Shown here piece by piece: positions 28,401 through 29,154 of a DNA stretch of 29,154 nucleotides (positions within the stretch are counted from its first letter, which is position 1; each line of letters begins with the position of its first letter). The notes below the pieces were generated by a model. That model was given only the letters and a program-made list of their open reading frames with translations, was not told the origin of the DNA and did not search any database. The translations under genes were made by a program, and so were the position numbers. Source of the DNA: Tieghemiomyces parasiticus (lineage: Eukaryota > Kickxellomycota > Dimargaritomycetes > Dimargaritales > Dimargaritaceae). The DNA is taken from assembly GCA_027575765.1 (NCBI GenBank), contig JANBPT010000597.1:1-29154 (forward strand), written 5' to 3'.

Positions 28401-29154
28401 GACATGTCGCCACCACCGTAATTCAACTGGTGACGGAAGCATCCCAGTGTGAACATGGTAGGCAGGGGTCAGAGAGCGTTCCATAGGGGACCCGGGCAGG
28501 CAGTGTATGGCCCGTCCAAAGCAGGGTATTTGGTGCCACGCCGAGTAAACATTCAAGGAAACCTGGACCACTGCCTACGTTCCCAACTTTAGCATTGGGG
28601 GCTGTCATTCCTGGGATGGGGGGGGAGTGTGTGCGGCTAGTCACTGAGTTTTAGAACCCCTAAAAAGGGAAACGGCGGTCCTGGGAAACCTTCGACCAAC
28701 CATCCACCCGAACGGATAGGAAAGCATAACAATGAGGTGAGTGAGGCTGGGCGGAGATAGAACGTACGTGGCCACGTGGTGTTTCATTACCAACAGCAGC
28801 CTGCGATGATGTTATTCATGTGTTGGATAGCGTGAGCCGGTCTGGTTTGGTGGCGGCCACTCGATGCGCTGGGGGTCGACATGGTAACGTTGACAAGGCG
28901 CCGTGGCGCAGTTGCCAGGGATGGACCACGAATACATGATGGCGAGAATGGATCGCAAGCGAATTGTTCATGGCTTTGTTCTCTCACCCCCCCCCAACGG
29001 ACTGGCCCACACCACCCTTCTCCAGGATCTCCGCAGCGATAGGTTTAAGGTGGCAATAGGGGAGGGGACATCGACCCGACCAACCCAGTGGGTCACTCTC
29101 GATCGACACACCCCTTCAAGCCAGGAGAATGATCCCCGCGGAAGCGTAAAGGAG
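25439..29154. other. 3.7-kb stretch without a supportable gene
   Basis: Base composition and CpG are ordinary, complexity is high, and I find no repeats. The longest frames are under 90 codons and look non-coding. I found no tRNA-like B box, rRNA or known snRNA sequence by eye. Small simple features only: a C9 run near 28987-28995 and a G8 run near 28618-28625. Confidence 0.5.

Noticed and set aside
1..29154. CRISPR arrays or bacterial operon features
   Set aside because: No regularly spaced identical repeats with unique spacers. Genes carry spliceosomal introns and poly(A) signals, so the DNA is eukaryotic.

Overview
The window looks like fungal nuclear DNA. Genes are split by short introns (about 65-180 nt) with GTAAGT-like donors, CTAAC/TTAAC-like branch sites and CAG/TAG acceptors. 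Several products are fungal-type: a Whi3-like RNA-binding protein, ATP synthase subunit f and the tRNA acetylation adaptor Tan1. An early-diverging, GC-rich fungus is my guess for the lineage, but nothing in the sequence fixes it.

There are two compartments. Positions 1 to about 9,700 are AT-richer and strongly depleted in CpG (none at all in 2041-2520). They hold the 3' end of a Ty3/gypsy LTR element (integrase remnant, polypurine tract, one complete 346-bp LTR at 1507-1852). Directly behind it lies a decayed LINE (endonuclease remnant, reverse transcriptase, C-terminal zinc knuckle; about 1857-4670). After that come two tandem-repeat blocks, an unrecognised spliced gene with its own TATA box and poly(A) signal (6762-7678), and long stretches with no gene.

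From about 9,790 to 25,260 the DNA is CpG-rich and gene-dense, in two divergent blocks. The minus block (9.8-18.0 kb) holds a class IV aminotransferase-like enzyme in eight exons, an RNPS1-like RRM/SR protein whose start codon appears to be split by an intron, a Whi3-like protein with a long pyrimidine-rich upstream leader, and a tentative four-exon gene of unknown function. The plus block (18.2-25.3 kb) holds TAN1, ATP17, a SIS1-type DnaJ chaperone and an MFS transporter. These are housekeeping genes with separate promoters and poly(A) signals and no operon-like logic. The shared themes are RNA handling (RNPS1, Whi3, Tan1), protein folding, respiration and transport.

Positions 25,261-29,154 have ordinary CpG content but no gene, RNA gene or repeat that I can support.

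The observations most worth following are the unknown spliced gene inside the repeat compartment, the sharp CpG boundary near 9.7 kb, the AT|G split start codon of the RNPS1-like gene, and the four-exon unknown gene at 17.2-18.0 kb. All exon boundaries were derived by eye from splice signals and reading phase.
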